Part shown: positions 49,955 to 58,565 of the stretch, piece after piece
How the letters are laid out: each line of letters starts with the position of its first letter
Numbering within the stretch: the stretch's first letter is position 1
NCBI RefSeq assembly: GCF_014334115.1
Contig: NZ_CP060494.1
Location: 2,696,501 to 2,760,500 of the forward strand
Direction of reading: 5' to 3'
DNA: 64,000 bases
Source of the DNA: Sphingosinithalassobacter sp. CS137
Lineage (GTDB): Bacteria; Pseudomonadota; Alphaproteobacteria; Sphingomonadales; Sphingomonadaceae
Program-made: the position numbers and the translations under genes
The notes under the pieces: generated by a model
Told to the model about the DNA's origin: nothing
Seen by the model: only the letters and a program-made list of their open reading frames with translations
Database searches by the model: none

Positions 49955-50955
49955 GCCGCGCCGACGACGCTTTCCGGCAGATCCTTGCCGAAGACGCGCT
50001 GATAATATTCGGCGACCAGCGCGCGCTCTGCCTCGTCGCACTTGTTGAGAAACGAGAGGCGGAAGGCAAAGCCGACGTCGCCGAAGATCAGCGCGTTCTG
50101 TGCCCAGGTGATGACCGTGCGGGGCGACATGACGGTCGAGATGTCGCCGTTGACGAAGCCCTTCCGCGTGAGGTCCGCCACGCGGACCATATTCTCCACC
50201 GTCTCCTTGCCGCCCGGCTTGTCATATTCGCCCGACTTGGCGAGCACGATCTGGGCCTCGGTGGCGGCGGGCAGATAGTTGAGCGTTACGACGATGTTCC
50301 AGCGGTCCATCTGGCCCTGGTTGATCTGCTGCGTGCCGTGATAGAGTCCGCTGGTGTCGCCCAGGCCCACCGTGTTGGCGGTGGCGAACAGGCGGAAATA
50401 CGGGTTCGGGCGGATCACGCGATTCTGGTCGAGCAGCGTCAGCTTGCCCTCGGTTTCCAGCACGCGCTGGATCACGAACATCACGTCCGGGCGGCCCGCG
50501 TCATATTCGTCGAAGACCAGCGCGGTCGGCGTCTGAAGCGCCCAGGGGAGGAGCCCCTCCCGGAATTCGGTGACCTGCACGCCGTCCTTCAGCACGATCG
50601 CGTCGCGGCCGATCAGGTCTATGCGGCTGATGTGCGCGTCGAGATTGATGCGGATGCACGGCCAGTTGAGCCGGGCCGCCACCTGCTCGATGTGAGTCGA
50701 CTTGCCGGTGCCGTGATAGCCCTGGATCATCACGCGGCGGTTGTGCGCGAAGCCCGCCAGGATCGCGAGGGTGGTGTCGGGATCGAAGACATAGGCCGGG
50801 TCGAGGTCGGGGACGCGCTCGTCCGCCTCGCTGAAGGCGGGGCATTCCATGTCGCTGTCGATCCCGAACAGATCGCGCACCTTCACCATCTTGTCGGGAG
50901 CGTCGAGGATCGTGGTCTCCCGGCTGTCGGGCTGGGTGTTGGGGATATCGGTCAT
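49951..50955 (-). CDS. cobS: Cobaltochelatase AAA+ subunit CobS
   Basis: This 334-residue AAA+ ATPase has Walker [12 protein letters not shown] (about 107-117), Walker [13 protein letters not shown] and sensor-type [14 protein letters not shown]. It forms a ring with CobT that powers CobN cobaltochelatase. The start [10 protein letters not shown] at 50955 gives the normal N-terminus. It leads a minus-strand run with the 70-residue gene, cobT, thiL and perhaps hppA. In many alphaproteobacteria a J-domain gene lies just upstream of cobS; here that gene is 4 kb away at 55 kb. Confidence 0.93.
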   Translation of the reverse strand: MTDIPNTQPDSRETTILDAPDKMVKVRDLFGIDSDMECPAFSEADERVPDLDPAYVFDPDTTLAILAGFAHNRRVMIQGYHGTGKSTHIEQVAARLNWPCIRINLDAHISRIDLIGRDAIVLKDGVQVTEFREGLLPWALQTPTALVFDEYDAGRPDVMFVIQRVLETEGKLTLLDQNRVIRPNPYFRLFATANTVGLGDTSGLYHGTQQINQGQMDRWNIVVTLNYLPAATEAQIVLAKSGEYDKPGGKETVENMVRVADLTRKGFVNGDISTVMSPRTVITWAQNALIFGDVGFAFRLSFLNKCDEAERALVAEYYQRVFGKDLPESVVGAA

Positions 50956-51026
50956 GCGGATGGGCTCGATCTGAAGATGTCGCCACTCACCTAGGCGCTG
51001 GCGCAGCGCACCGCAACGCACTGCGC

Positions 51027-51695
51027 TCAATCGGTGACGAAGTGCGGCAGCGCGAAGCAATCGACGAAGCGCTGCGCCAGCGCGCGGTCGCCGGTGACCT
51101 TGACCAGGCCGGCGGCCTCGGTCGCCGCCAGCGGCGCCGACCCGTAGAACACCGGCCGCAGCCCTGAGGTGTCGCCTTCGAAAACGAGGGTTGCACCATC
51201 GGGCGTCGCGCGCCGCGCGTCGAGCCGGCCATTCGCGATCGCCGCGCGAAACGGCTCGCCGCCGATCAGGAAGCCGATTTCGCCATCCAACTGCTCGCCG
51301 AGCGCGGCGCCGCGCACCGGATCCATCATCGTGCGCAGCGAAAGCATCATCGCTGTGTTGCTGAGCGGCAGCGTCACGTCGTGCGCGGGAGACCCCGCCG
51401 CCCAGCGGCTCAGCGCGAAGATCGGCTCCTCCAGCGCATAGCCCCAGCGCGTCAGCTCATAGACCTGCGCGTTCGCTGGCGAGGGCAGCATGCGACGGCG
51501 CAGAATGCCGGCGCGCCCCAGCCCCTCCAGCCGCTGGGTGAGGACGTTCGCACTCAGCCCCGGCAGCGCGCCGCGTATCTCGCCAAACCGCCGCGGCCCG
51601 AGCAGCAGCTCGCGCACGATCAGCATCGCCCAGCGCTCGCCGACCAGGTCCATCGCGAGCGCGGTGCCGCATGCGTCTTGGTACCAGCGACGCAT
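51027..51695 (-). CDS. HxlR-family winged-helix regulator with C-terminal extension
   Basis: This protein of about 222 residues has an HxlR DNA-binding domain ([49 protein letters not shown]) at the N-terminus and a roughly 100-residue C-terminal part resembling an SCP2-like lipid-binding fold. The ATG at 51695 gives the usual [10 protein letters not shown] start; an in-frame GTG at 51734 lies within the operator region. It is divergent from the DUF4287 gene and probably autoregulates through the twin dyads between them. Confidence 0.88.
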   Translation of the reverse strand: MRRWYQDACGTALAMDLVGERWAMLIVRELLLGPRRFGEIRGALPGLSANVLTQRLEGLGRAGILRRRMLPSPANAQVYELTRWGYALEEPIFALSRWAAGSPAHDVTLPLSNTAMMLSLRTMMDPVRGAALGEQLDGEIGFLIGGEPFRAAIANGRLDARRATPDGATLVFEGDTSGLRPVFYGSAPLAATEAAGLVKVTGDRALAQRFVDCFALPHFVTD

Positions 51696-51714
51696 CTTGT
51701 TCAAATCGTTGGAA

Positions 51715-51750
51715 GTTATTTTTTGTGACTCCACGGTTGTTTTTTGTAAC
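51715..51750. promoter_or_regulatory. Twin dyad operator, 21-bp period
   Basis: GTTATTTTTTGTGAC (51715-51729) and GTTGTTTTTTGTAAC (51736-51750) match at 13 of 15 positions. Each has GTT/AAC-type inverted ends, and their starts are 21 bp apart, two helical turns, so two dimers could bind the same DNA face. They lie between the HxlR gene and the divergent DUF4287 gene. Confidence 0.6.
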
Positions 51751-51801
51751 TAGCGCGCGCAGAAAGTGCAAGGCACGCGATTCGCGGCGCAGGAGAGCGA
51801 T

Positions 51802-52032
51802 ATGTCCTTCCAGGCCTATCTGACCAACATCGAGGCCAAGACCGGCAAGAGCCCCGCGGACTTTCGCGCCTATGCCGAGGAGAAGGACTGGCTCGCCGAC
51901 GGCGCGCTCCGCCGCGACCTGAAGGCGGGAACGGTCGTCGCCGACCTGAAGGAGCAGTTCGGGCTGGGGCACGGTCACGCCATGGCGATCGTCGCGCTGC
52001 TGAAGGGCGCGAAGCGGGAAGGCGAGGCCTGA
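51802..52032 (+). CDS. DUF4287-type small protein
   Basis: A 76-residue protein, MSFQAYLTNIEAKTGKSPADFRAYAEEKDW through GHGHAMAIVALLKG, matching the DUF4287 pattern (SFQAYLxxIExKTGKTPxDF). Its function is unknown. AGGAGAG is well placed before the ATG at 51802. It is the first gene of a plus-strand run controlled by the HxlR intergenic region. Confidence 0.8.
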   Translation: MSFQAYLTNIEAKTGKSPADFRAYAEEKDWLADGALRRDLKAGTVVADLKEQFGLGHGHAMAIVALLKGAKREGEA

Positions 52033-52056
52033 ACATCGAGCCGTGGGAGCAAGGCG

Positions 52057-52554
52057 GTGGACACGCTCACGACCTGCATCTGGTACGACGGCGCGGCCGA
52101 GGAAGCCGCCCGCTTCTATACCGCGCTGCTTCCCGACAGTCGGGTCATTCGCGTGCTGCGTACTCCCGCGCAAACGCCCTCGGCCCAGCCGGGCGACGTG
52201 CTCGTCGTCGAATGGGAAATGGCGGGGCAGCGGTTCATCGGCCTCAACGGCGGCGCTTCCTATCCGCAGACTCAGGCGGTGAGCTTCGTGATTCACACCG
52301 ACGCGCAGGAGGAAACCGACCGGCTGTGGGCGGCAATCACCGGCGACGGCGGCGAGGAAGGCATGTGCGGTTGGTGCAAGGATCGTTGGGGCGTGAGCTG
52401 GCAGGTGACGCCCCGGCGGCTGATGGAGCTCGTCTTCGACAATGAGGATCCCGAGAGCGCCCGCCGCGCGATGGAGGCGATGATGCCGATGCGCAAGATC
52501 GACATCGGCGTGATCGAGGCCGCCGCGACGGCCGAGCAAGGAGCGCAGCGATGA
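52057..52554 (+). CDS. VOC-superfamily protein, PhnB/3-demethylubiquinone-methyltransferase-like
   Basis: This 165-residue single-domain VOC protein has CIWYDGAAEEAARFYTALLPDSRV, FIGLNGG and a C-terminal WQVTPRRLMELV typical of the PhnB-like group. Its metal-ligand pattern is incomplete, so enzymatic activity is uncertain. It begins with GTG at 52057, 24 bp after the DUF4287 stop, and overlaps the next gene by four bases. Confidence 0.82.
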   Translation: MDTLTTCIWYDGAAEEAARFYTALLPDSRVIRVLRTPAQTPSAQPGDVLVVEWEMAGQRFIGLNGGASYPQTQAVSFVIHTDAQEETDRLWAAITGDGGEEGMCGWCKDRWGVSWQVTPRRLMELVFDNEDPESARRAMEAMMPMRKIDIGVIEAAATAEQGAQR

Positions 52555-53204
52555 GCGTGGAGATCACCGGCTTCAACTGGGTGCCCGACTTCGCAAGAGG
52601 CTATGTCCGCGACTTGCGGCCGCGCTGGGCATGCGAGGAGATCGGGCTGCCCTATGCGATGCGGCTGATGCATCCGATGGAGCGGCCCGCCGAGTATCGC
52701 GAGGAGCAGCCGTGGCTGCAGGTGCCGGCGCTGCGCGACGGCGATGTCCGGCTGTTCGAAAGCGGCGCGATCCTGCTGCATCTGGGCGAAAAGGACGAAC
52801 GGCTGCTGCCGCGCGATCCCGTGGCGCGGGCGCGGGCGATCGCCTGGCTGTTCGCCGCCTTCAGCAGCGTCGAGCCCTGGATGATGCAGATCGGCGAGGT
52901 CGAGCTGTTCTCGAATGGCGCGCAATGGGCCGAGCTGCGCCGCGCCAGCCTGATCGAGAGTTGCGGCGAGCGCCTTGATCGCTTGGCCGAGGCGCTGGGG
53001 AATCGCGATTGGCTCGCCGACACCTTCAGCATCGCCGACATCGCGATGGTCACGGTGCTGCGCGACGATTGCGGCACTGGCGTGGTCACCGACCGCCCGG
53101 TGCTGGCCGCCTATGTCGAGCGCGGCACCGCCCGCGCCGCATTCCGCCGCGCGCTCGACGCGCAGCTTGCCGATTTCACGGCGCACGCGCCGAAAGCCGC
53201 CTGA
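52551..53204 (+). CDS. Glutathione S-transferase family protein
   Basis: This 217-residue GST has a YVRDLRPRWACEEIGLPYAMRL start, the glutathione-site VPALRDGDVRLFESGAIL, and a C-terminal domain with FSIADIAMVTVLRD. It is coupled to the upstream VOC gene by an ATGA overlap and sits in the HxlR cassette, consistent with a small detoxification set. Confidence 0.87.
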   Translation: MSVEITGFNWVPDFARGYVRDLRPRWACEEIGLPYAMRLMHPMERPAEYREEQPWLQVPALRDGDVRLFESGAILLHLGEKDERLLPRDPVARARAIAWLFAAFSSVEPWMMQIGEVELFSNGAQWAELRRASLIESCGERLDRLAEALGNRDWLADTFSIADIAMVTVLRDDCGTGVVTDRPVLAAYVERGTARAAFRRALDAQLADFTAHAPKAA

Positions 53205-53219
53205 ACGAGGAGAGAGAAG

Positions 53220-53576
53220 ATGCCCTATGTCGATGGCTATGTGCTGCCGGTGAAGCACGCAAAGAAGGACGCCTATGTCGCGGTGGCGAAGAAGGCCGCG
53301 CCGATCTTCCATGAATATGGCGCGCTGCACGTGATGGAAGCCTGGGGCAGCGACATCCCCAAGGGCGAGACGACCGATTTCTTCATGGCGGTGAAGGCGC
53401 AGGAGGACGAGAATGTCGTCTTTTCCTGGATCATCTGGCCCGACAAGGCGACTCGCGACGCCGGGTGGGAAAAGATGATGAAGGACGAGCGGATGCAGCC
53501 CGACGGCGAAATGCCGTTCGACGGCAAGCGCATGTTCTGGGGCGGATTCGAGCCGGTGGTCGACACGCGCGCCTGA
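53220..53576 (+). CDS. DUF1428 protein
   Basis: This 118-residue protein has MPYVDGYVLPVKHAKKDAYVAVAKKAAPIFHEYGAL and FMAVKAQEDENVVFSWIIWPDKATRD, a strong match to DUF1428 (dimeric alpha-beta barrel, function unknown). GGAGAGAGA precedes the ATG. It is 15 bp after the GST stop. Confidence 0.9.
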   Translation: MPYVDGYVLPVKHAKKDAYVAVAKKAAPIFHEYGALHVMEAWGSDIPKGETTDFFMAVKAQEDENVVFSWIIWPDKATRDAGWEKMMKDERMQPDGEMPFDGKRMFWGGFEPVVDTRA

Positions 53577-53598
53577 CCCCGCCCGGAAGGAGAACGAC

Positions 53599-54390
53599 AT
53601 GTCCGAGCATCACGGCAGCTTCATCTGGTACGAACTGATGACCGCCGATCCGGCGCGCGCCGCAGCCTTCTACCAGGCGGTTCATGGCTGGGAAACCAAG
53701 TCCAGCGGCGTGGGGGCGGTGGAGTATCACGAGATCACCGCCGCCGAGGGGGCGTCCGTGGCCGGCATGCTGGCGCTGACCGACGAGATGATCGCCGGCG
53801 GGGCCGCACCGGGCTGGTTCGGCTATGTGTGCGTCGACGATGTCGATGTCGAGCTTGCGGCGCTGAAAGCTGCCGGTGGTGCCGAGCTGATGGACCAGAC
53901 GGTGCCGGGCGTCGGACGGATGGCACTGGTCGCCGATCCGCAGGGCATTCCGATCTATCTGATGGCGCCGCAGCCGCCGGAGGGCGGGGCGGACGCGGTA
54001 TCGACCGCCTTCTCGGCCGATCCCGGCGCGGTCGGGCATGTCGCCTGGAACGAACTCACCACGCCCGACCCGGCGGGCGCCAAGGCCTGGTATCTCGAAC
54101 GCTTCGGCTGGCGCCACGGCGGGGCGATGCCGATGCCGGGGCTGGGCGAATATGAGTTCTTCCAGCGCAGCGACGTGCCGCTCGGCGCGATCATGCCCCG
54201 GCCGGAGGGCCAGCGCGCGGGCTGGACCTTCTATTGGCGCACCGGCGATATCGACGCAGCGAAAGCGCGGGTCGAGGCGGCGGGCGGGACGCCGCTGCAC
54301 GACATCCAGCAGGTGCCGGGCGGCGACTATGTGCTGACCTGCACCGATCTCGAGGGCGCGGTGTTCGGGCTGGTCGGCTCGCGCGGCTGA
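53599..54390 (+). CDS. Two-domain VOC (glyoxalase-fold) protein
   Basis: This 263-residue protein contains two VOC domains: about 4-120 (HGSFIWYELMTADPARAAAFYQ) and about 140-260 (GHVAWNELTTPDPAGAKAWYLERFGW). The layout resembles hydroxylase-like VOC proteins of unknown activity. AAGGAG lies upstream of the ATG. Its stop overlaps the start of the downstream GST-like fragment frame. Confidence 0.88.
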   Translation: MSEHHGSFIWYELMTADPARAAAFYQAVHGWETKSSGVGAVEYHEITAAEGASVAGMLALTDEMIAGGAAPGWFGYVCVDDVDVELAALKAAGGAELMDQTVPGVGRMALVADPQGIPIYLMAPQPPEGGADAVSTAFSADPGAVGHVAWNELTTPDPAGAKAWYLERFGWRHGGAMPMPGLGEYEFFQRSDVPLGAIMPRPEGQRAGWTFYWRTGDIDAAKARVEAAGGTPLHDIQQVPGGDYVLTCTDLEGAVFGLVGSRG

Positions 54391-54583
54391 GGCGGCCCCC
54401 GCGCTCTTCTACGCCGACTGGGCGAATCCGATCCCGGCGGAGCTGGCCACGCTGCGCGGCTATCGCGGCCGATTGCTCTCGCGCGCCAGCATCGCGCGCG
54501 CCGTGGACGAAGGGCGCCGCTATCGCCACTATTTCCCGCTCGATATGCCCGAGCCCGCCGACCCATTGGAGTGTGCCGAATGA
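54389..54583 (+). pseudogene. GST-like C-terminal fragment without a start codon
   Basis: A 64-codon open frame reads FYADWANPIPAELATLRGYRGRLL and SRASIARAVDEGRRYRHYFPLDMPEP, then stops at 54581. This looks like the C-terminal helix and tail of a GST-type protein (IARAVDEARPYRHxFPL is a familiar ending). No start codon is available in frame and the N-terminal domain is absent. The stop overlaps the SRPBCC start as in coupled genes, so this may be the surviving end of a deleted gene. Confidence 0.45.
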
Positions 54584-55044
54584 ATGACGCGAACGAACTC
54601 AGCATCACTCGGCTGATCGACGCGCCGCCCGAAACTGTGTGGCGTGTCTGGACCGAGCGCACCGAGGAATGGTTCTGCCCCAGGCCGTGGCGAGTCGATA
54701 TCCTGGAGCAGGATCTGCGCCCCGGCGGGCGATCGGCGATGATCATGCGCGGGCCGAACGGCGAGGAGAATGCGCTGGAGGGGGTGTTCCTAGAGGTCGT
54801 CCCGAACCGGCGGATCGTCTCGACCGACGCTTTCGCGGCGGGCTGGAAGCCGCAGGGCCCGTTCATGGTGGCGGTCACCACCTTCGAGGAGGAGGGCGGA
54901 AAGACGCGTTACACCGCCCGCAGCCGTCATTGGACCGAGGACGCGCGCCGACAGCACGAGGCGATGGGCTTCGCCGAAGGCTGGGGCACGGTGGCCGAAC
55001 AGCTTGCGGAGCTTGCAGAAGCCGAGGCGCGGTCCGCTGCCTGA
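54580..55044 (+). CDS. SRPBCC / AHSA1-type START-like protein
   Basis: This 154-residue protein has LSITRLIDAPPETVWRVWTERTEEWFCPRPW and a C-terminal HEAMGFAEGWGTVAEQLAELAE, the AHSA1/SRPBCC pattern. The fold binds hydrophobic ligands. Members commonly sit with VOC, DUF1428 and small HTH regulators, as here. The start at 54580 overlaps the stop of the preceding fragment. Confidence 0.9.
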   Translation: MNDANELSITRLIDAPPETVWRVWTERTEEWFCPRPWRVDILEQDLRPGGRSAMIMRGPNGEENALEGVFLEVVPNRRIVSTDAFAAGWKPQGPFMVAVTTFEEEGGKTRYTARSRHWTEDARRQHEAMGFAEGWGTVAEQLAELAEAEARSAA

Positions 55045-55049
55045 CGCGA

Positions 55050-55664
55050 TCAGGCGAAGGCGGGCGAGCCCTTGAGCTGCTGATACGCCTCGATCACGGC
55101 GCGCAGCCGCGCCTCATGCGTGCGATCGCCCCCGTTCCGATCAGGATGATACTTGCGGACGAGATCGCTGTAGCGCCGCCGCAGCGCCGTGCGGTCGGCA
55201 TCCGCTTCAAGCCCCAGCACGTCGAGCGCGTGACGATCGCGGCCCGACAGCGGCTTGCCGTCCTTGCGCCCGGCCTGCGCGCGCATCCGCTCGCCGAAGC
55301 GCGCGCCGATCGCGTCGAGCGGGTCGGCGAAGTCGGCCCAGCGCGGCGGGCGGTCGGCCCCGCCGGTCGACGCGAAGGCGCGTGTCTCGCGCTCCCATCC
55401 GGCAAGCGGGCGCTGCGCGTCGTGAATCTCGTCCGGGCTCATCCCGGCGAAGTAATTATATCCCGAATTGAATTCGCGAACATGATCGAGGCACAGCCAG
55501 CGGTAGCGGCCGGGACCTTCGCCACCGCCGCGCGGCGGCGCGACGGGTGCGCGGAATTCCCCGGCTTCCTCGCAGCCGGGCTTCGCGCACATGCGGCCCG
55601 CCGCTTCCACACGACCGTGAAAGCGGGCATTCGGACGATCTTTTCTCGGCTGGTTCCGCGCCAC
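55050..55664 (-). CDS. J-domain protein
   Basis: This 204-residue protein has a C-terminal J-domain (HALDVLGLEADADRTALRRRYSDLVRKYHPDRNGG) with the HPD motif that stimulates DnaK ATPase. An N-terminal segment carries CAKPGCEEAGEFRAP, a possible zinc site with Cys in WLCLDHV. The start is GTG at 55664. It is divergent from bolA by 35 bp. In many alphaproteobacteria this J-protein gene directly precedes cobS. Confidence 0.9.
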   Translation of the reverse strand: MARNQPRKDRPNARFHGRVEAAGRMCAKPGCEEAGEFRAPVAPPRGGGEGPGRYRWLCLDHVREFNSGYNYFAGMSPDEIHDAQRPLAGWERETRAFASTGGADRPPRWADFADPLDAIGARFGERMRAQAGRKDGKPLSGRDRHALDVLGLEADADRTALRRRYSDLVRKYHPDRNGGDRTHEARLRAVIEAYQQLKGSPAFA

Positions 55665-55699
55665 TCTACTCCCTCGCGCAAACGCCCTATATAGGCGCG

Positions 55700-55996
55700 A
55701 TGCCGAACGGGAAAACCGAGCCGCTCGCCGAAACGATCGCCGCCCGCCTCACCGCCGCGCTCGATCCGGCGCACCTGCATGTCTCCAACGACAGCGCGAA
55801 GCATCGCGGCCATGCCGGCGACGACGGCAGCGGCGAAAGCCATTTCAGCGTCGCAGTGACGAGCGCCGCCTTCGAAGGCAAATCGCGCGTCGAACGGCAG
55901 CGGCTGGTGAACCGCGCGCTCGCCGACCTGCTCGAGACGCGAATCCACGCGCTCGCCATCCGCGCCAGGACGCCGGGCGAGGCCGATGGCATATAA
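55700..55996 (+). CDS. bolA: BolA-family protein
   Basis: This 98-residue protein has the BolA fold signature: LTAALDPAHLHVSNDSAKHRGHAG, SHFSVAVTSAAFEGKSRVERQRLVNRAL and IHALAIRARTP. BolA proteins partner monothiol glutaredoxins in Fe-S handling. The conserved His in HRGH is present. It overlaps the next gene by 11 bases. Confidence 0.92.
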   Translation: MPNGKTEPLAETIAARLTAALDPAHLHVSNDSAKHRGHAGDDGSGESHFSVAVTSAAFEGKSRVERQRLVNRALADLLETRIHALAIRARTPGEADGI

Positions 55997-56690
55997 TCTC
56001 TGGTACTGGCCGAAGATTCAGGGGCGCGGCGAATTCGTGCGGCTCGCGCTGGAAGCGGCAGGGGTGCCCTATCGCGACTGCGCGCGCGAACTGGGCGCCG
56101 AGGCGCTGATCGCCGACATGAAGCGCTATGACCGCGCGCCCTTCGCGCCGCCCTATCTGGAGATCGAAGGCCTTGCGATCGCGCAGGTCGCCGCGATCCT
56201 GCTGTGGCTCGGCGAGCGGCACGAGCTTGCGCCGTCCAACATGGCCGACCGCATGTGGCTGCATCAGCTCCAGCTCACCATCGCCGACTTTGTCGCCGAG
56301 ACGCACCAGGTGCATCATCCCGTCGGCGTCGGTCTCTATTATGAGGATCAGAAGGCCGAGGCCGCGCGCTTCGCTCGCGAATTCCGCGACGAGCGGATGC
56401 CGAAGTTCCTCGGCTATCTCGAGGAAGCGGCGGCCTGCAATCCGGGCGACTGGCTGATCGACCATCGCTTCACCTACGTCGATTCCTCGCTGTTCCAGCT
56501 GATCGAGGGGCTGCGCTACATGTTCCCCAGGCGCATGGCCGCGCTGGAGCCCGAGCTGCCGCGCCTGATGGCGATCCACGGGCTCGTCCGCGACGTACCG
56601 GGTATCCGAGCCTATCTGGCCAGCGATCGCCGCCTGCCGTTCAACGAGGACGGCATCTTCCGCCACTATCCGGAGCTCGATGCAGCATGA
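55986..56690 (+). CDS. Glutathione S-transferase
   Basis: This 234-residue GST has a YWPKIQGRGEFVRLALEAAG N-terminus typical of the alpha/mu/pi-like bacterial group, with Tyr7 as a candidate catalytic residue. APPYLEIEGLAIAQVAAILLWL is the glutathione site and DWLIDHRFTYVDSSLFQLIEGL lies in the C-terminal domain. It is coupled to bolA and to the downstream pirin gene by short overlaps. Confidence 0.85.
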   Translation: MAYNLWYWPKIQGRGEFVRLALEAAGVPYRDCARELGAEALIADMKRYDRAPFAPPYLEIEGLAIAQVAAILLWLGERHELAPSNMADRMWLHQLQLTIADFVAETHQVHHPVGVGLYYEDQKAEAARFAREFRDERMPKFLGYLEEAAACNPGDWLIDHRFTYVDSSLFQLIEGLRYMFPRRMAALEPELPRLMAIHGLVRDVPGIRAYLASDRRLPFNEDGIFRHYPELDAA

Positions 56691-57592
56691 GCGACACGCC
56701 CGACGACCTGGTGATCCAGACGATCACGCCGACGACGCACGATCTGGGCGGCTTCAAGGTACACCGGACGCTGCCGTCGCGGCCGCGAACGATGGTGGGG
56801 CCGTTCGTGTTCTTCGACCAGATGGGCCCCGCCGATCTGGCGCCGGGCAACGGGATCGACGTGCGCCCGCATCCGCACATCAATCTGGCGACCGTCACCT
56901 ATCTGTACGACGGCGCGCTCGATCATCGCGATTCGCTGGGCACCTGCGCGCGCATCCGGCCCGGCGCGGTGAATCTGATGACCGCCGGACGCGGCATCGT
57001 CCATTCCGAGCGGTCGCCGGGCGATCAGCGGAGCGGCGCGCCTTTCTCCGGCATTCAGACCTGGCTGGCACTGCCCGAGGCGCAGGAAGAGATCGACCCG
57101 GCCTTCGAGCATGTCGAAGCCGACGCCTTGCCGGTGATCCGCGGAGAGGACGCCAAGGCGCGGGTGATCATGGGATCGCTCTGGGGCGTCACCGCGCCGA
57201 CGACGACCTATGCCGGCACCATCTATGCCGACATCGTGCTCGAGCCGGGCGGCAGCGTTCCGATCGATCCGGCGGCCGAGGAGCGGGCGCTCTATTGCGG
57301 GTTGGGCGATGCGACGCTCGACGACGTGCCGCTTTCCCCCATGAAGCTTTATGTCATCCGTCCGGGCGTCGCGGCGACGCTGCGTTCAAGCGCCGGCGGG
57401 CGCGTGATGCTGTGCGGCGGCGACGCATTCGCCACGCCGCGCCACGTCTGGTGGAACTTCGTCTCGTCGAGCCGCGACCGGATCGAGACGGCCAAGGAAG
57501 ACTGGAGGGCGGGGCGCTTCCCGAAGGTGCCCGACGACGCCGAGGAGTGGATCCCCATTCCCGAAGTGCCGAAAACCGTGAGCTATCCGTAA
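56687..57592 (+). CDS. Pirin-family cupin protein
   Basis: This 301-residue two-cupin protein has VGPFVFFDQMGPADLAPGNGIDVRPHPHINLATVTYL, where the His cluster binds Fe, and RGIVHSERSPGD with a further metal-ligand His. Some bacterial pirins show quercetinase activity and others are regulators; the role here is unknown. Start and stop overlap or abut neighbours in the bolA, GST, pirin, hydrolase run. Confidence 0.92.
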   Translation: MSDTPDDLVIQTITPTTHDLGGFKVHRTLPSRPRTMVGPFVFFDQMGPADLAPGNGIDVRPHPHINLATVTYLYDGALDHRDSLGTCARIRPGAVNLMTAGRGIVHSERSPGDQRSGAPFSGIQTWLALPEAQEEIDPAFEHVEADALPVIRGEDAKARVIMGSLWGVTAPTTTYAGTIYADIVLEPGGSVPIDPAAEERALYCGLGDATLDDVPLSPMKLYVIRPGVAATLRSSAGGRVMLCGGDAFATPRHVWWNFVSSSRDRIETAKEDWRAGRFPKVPDDAEEWIPIPEVPKTVSYP

Positions 57593-57613
57593 GGTCCATC
57601 AATGGAGGGGAAC

Positions 57614-58507
57614 ATGGCCGATTTCGAGATGCAGCGCGTCGCCTTGCCGACCGGGGTCGAGCTCGACGTGGCGGTGGCGGGAAAGCGGGACGCCGAGCCG
57701 ATCATTCTGCTCCACGGCTTTCCCGAATCGCACCGGACGTGGCGCCACCAGATCCCCGCGCTCGCAACCGATCATTTCGTGCTCGCGCCCGACCAGCGCG
57801 GCTTCGCGCGCTCGTCCAAGCCCGAAGGCGTCGAGAATTACAGCCCCGACAAGCCGGTCGCCGACCTGCTGGCGCTGGCAGATCACTTCGGCATCGGGCG
57901 CTTCACGCTGGTGGGGCACGACTGGGGCGGTGCGATCGCCTGGATGGCGGCGCTGCAGCATCCCGATCGGATAGGGCGCCTCATCATCGTGAACGCGCCG
58001 CATCCGGCGATCTTCCAGAAGACGGTGATCGAAGATCCCGGCCAGCGTGCGGCGAGCCAGTATATCCGCACTTTCCGCGATCCCAATCTCGAAACGATGC
58101 TCGAAGCGATGGGGCTGGAGAAATTCTTCGACACCACCTTCGCGCGCCACATCAGCTCGGAGATCGCGCCCGAAGAGCGTGCCGCCTATCTCGACGAATG
58201 GCGCCAGCCAGGCGCGATGACCGCGATGCTCAACTGGTATCGCGCGAGCCTGATCGAAGTGCCGCCGGTCGATGCCAAGCTCGACAAGCCGACGTTTACG
58301 ATGCCGCCGCTGCCGAAGGTTCCGATGCCGACGCTGGTGATCTGGGGAATGAAGGACAGCGCGCTGCTGCCCTGCCAGCTCGACGGGCTGGACGGACAGG
58401 TGAAGGACCTCACGATCGCGCGGATCGAAGATGCTGGCCATTTCGTCCCTTGGGAAAAACCGGATTCCGTAACGACGGCAATGCGGGCATGGTTAGCTAG
58501 TCATTGA
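57614..58507 (+). CDS. Alpha/beta hydrolase, epoxide-hydrolase-like (copy 1)
   Basis: This protein of about 297 residues has the oxyanion HGFPESHRTWRHQ, the nucleophile Asp in GHDWGGAIAW, and His in EDAGHFVPWEKP. An Asp nucleophile points to soluble epoxide hydrolase or haloacid/haloalkane-type chemistry rather than esterase. GGAGGGG precedes the ATG at 57614; an in-frame ATG at 57602 also exists. It is closely similar to the next gene. Confidence 0.88.
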   Translation: MADFEMQRVALPTGVELDVAVAGKRDAEPIILLHGFPESHRTWRHQIPALATDHFVLAPDQRGFARSSKPEGVENYSPDKPVADLLALADHFGIGRFTLVGHDWGGAIAWMAALQHPDRIGRLIIVNAPHPAIFQKTVIEDPGQRAASQYIRTFRDPNLETMLEAMGLEKFFDTTFARHISSEIAPEERAAYLDEWRQPGAMTAMLNWYRASLIEVPPVDAKLDKPTFTMPPLPKVPMPTLVIWGMKDSALLPCQLDGLDGQVKDLTIARIEDAGHFVPWEKPDSVTTAMRAWLASH

Positions 58508-58565
58508 AGGCGGCCGTGTTGTGCGGGCGTGTTCTTGCGGTGATGGCGGGTGAGAAGGGGCGGCA

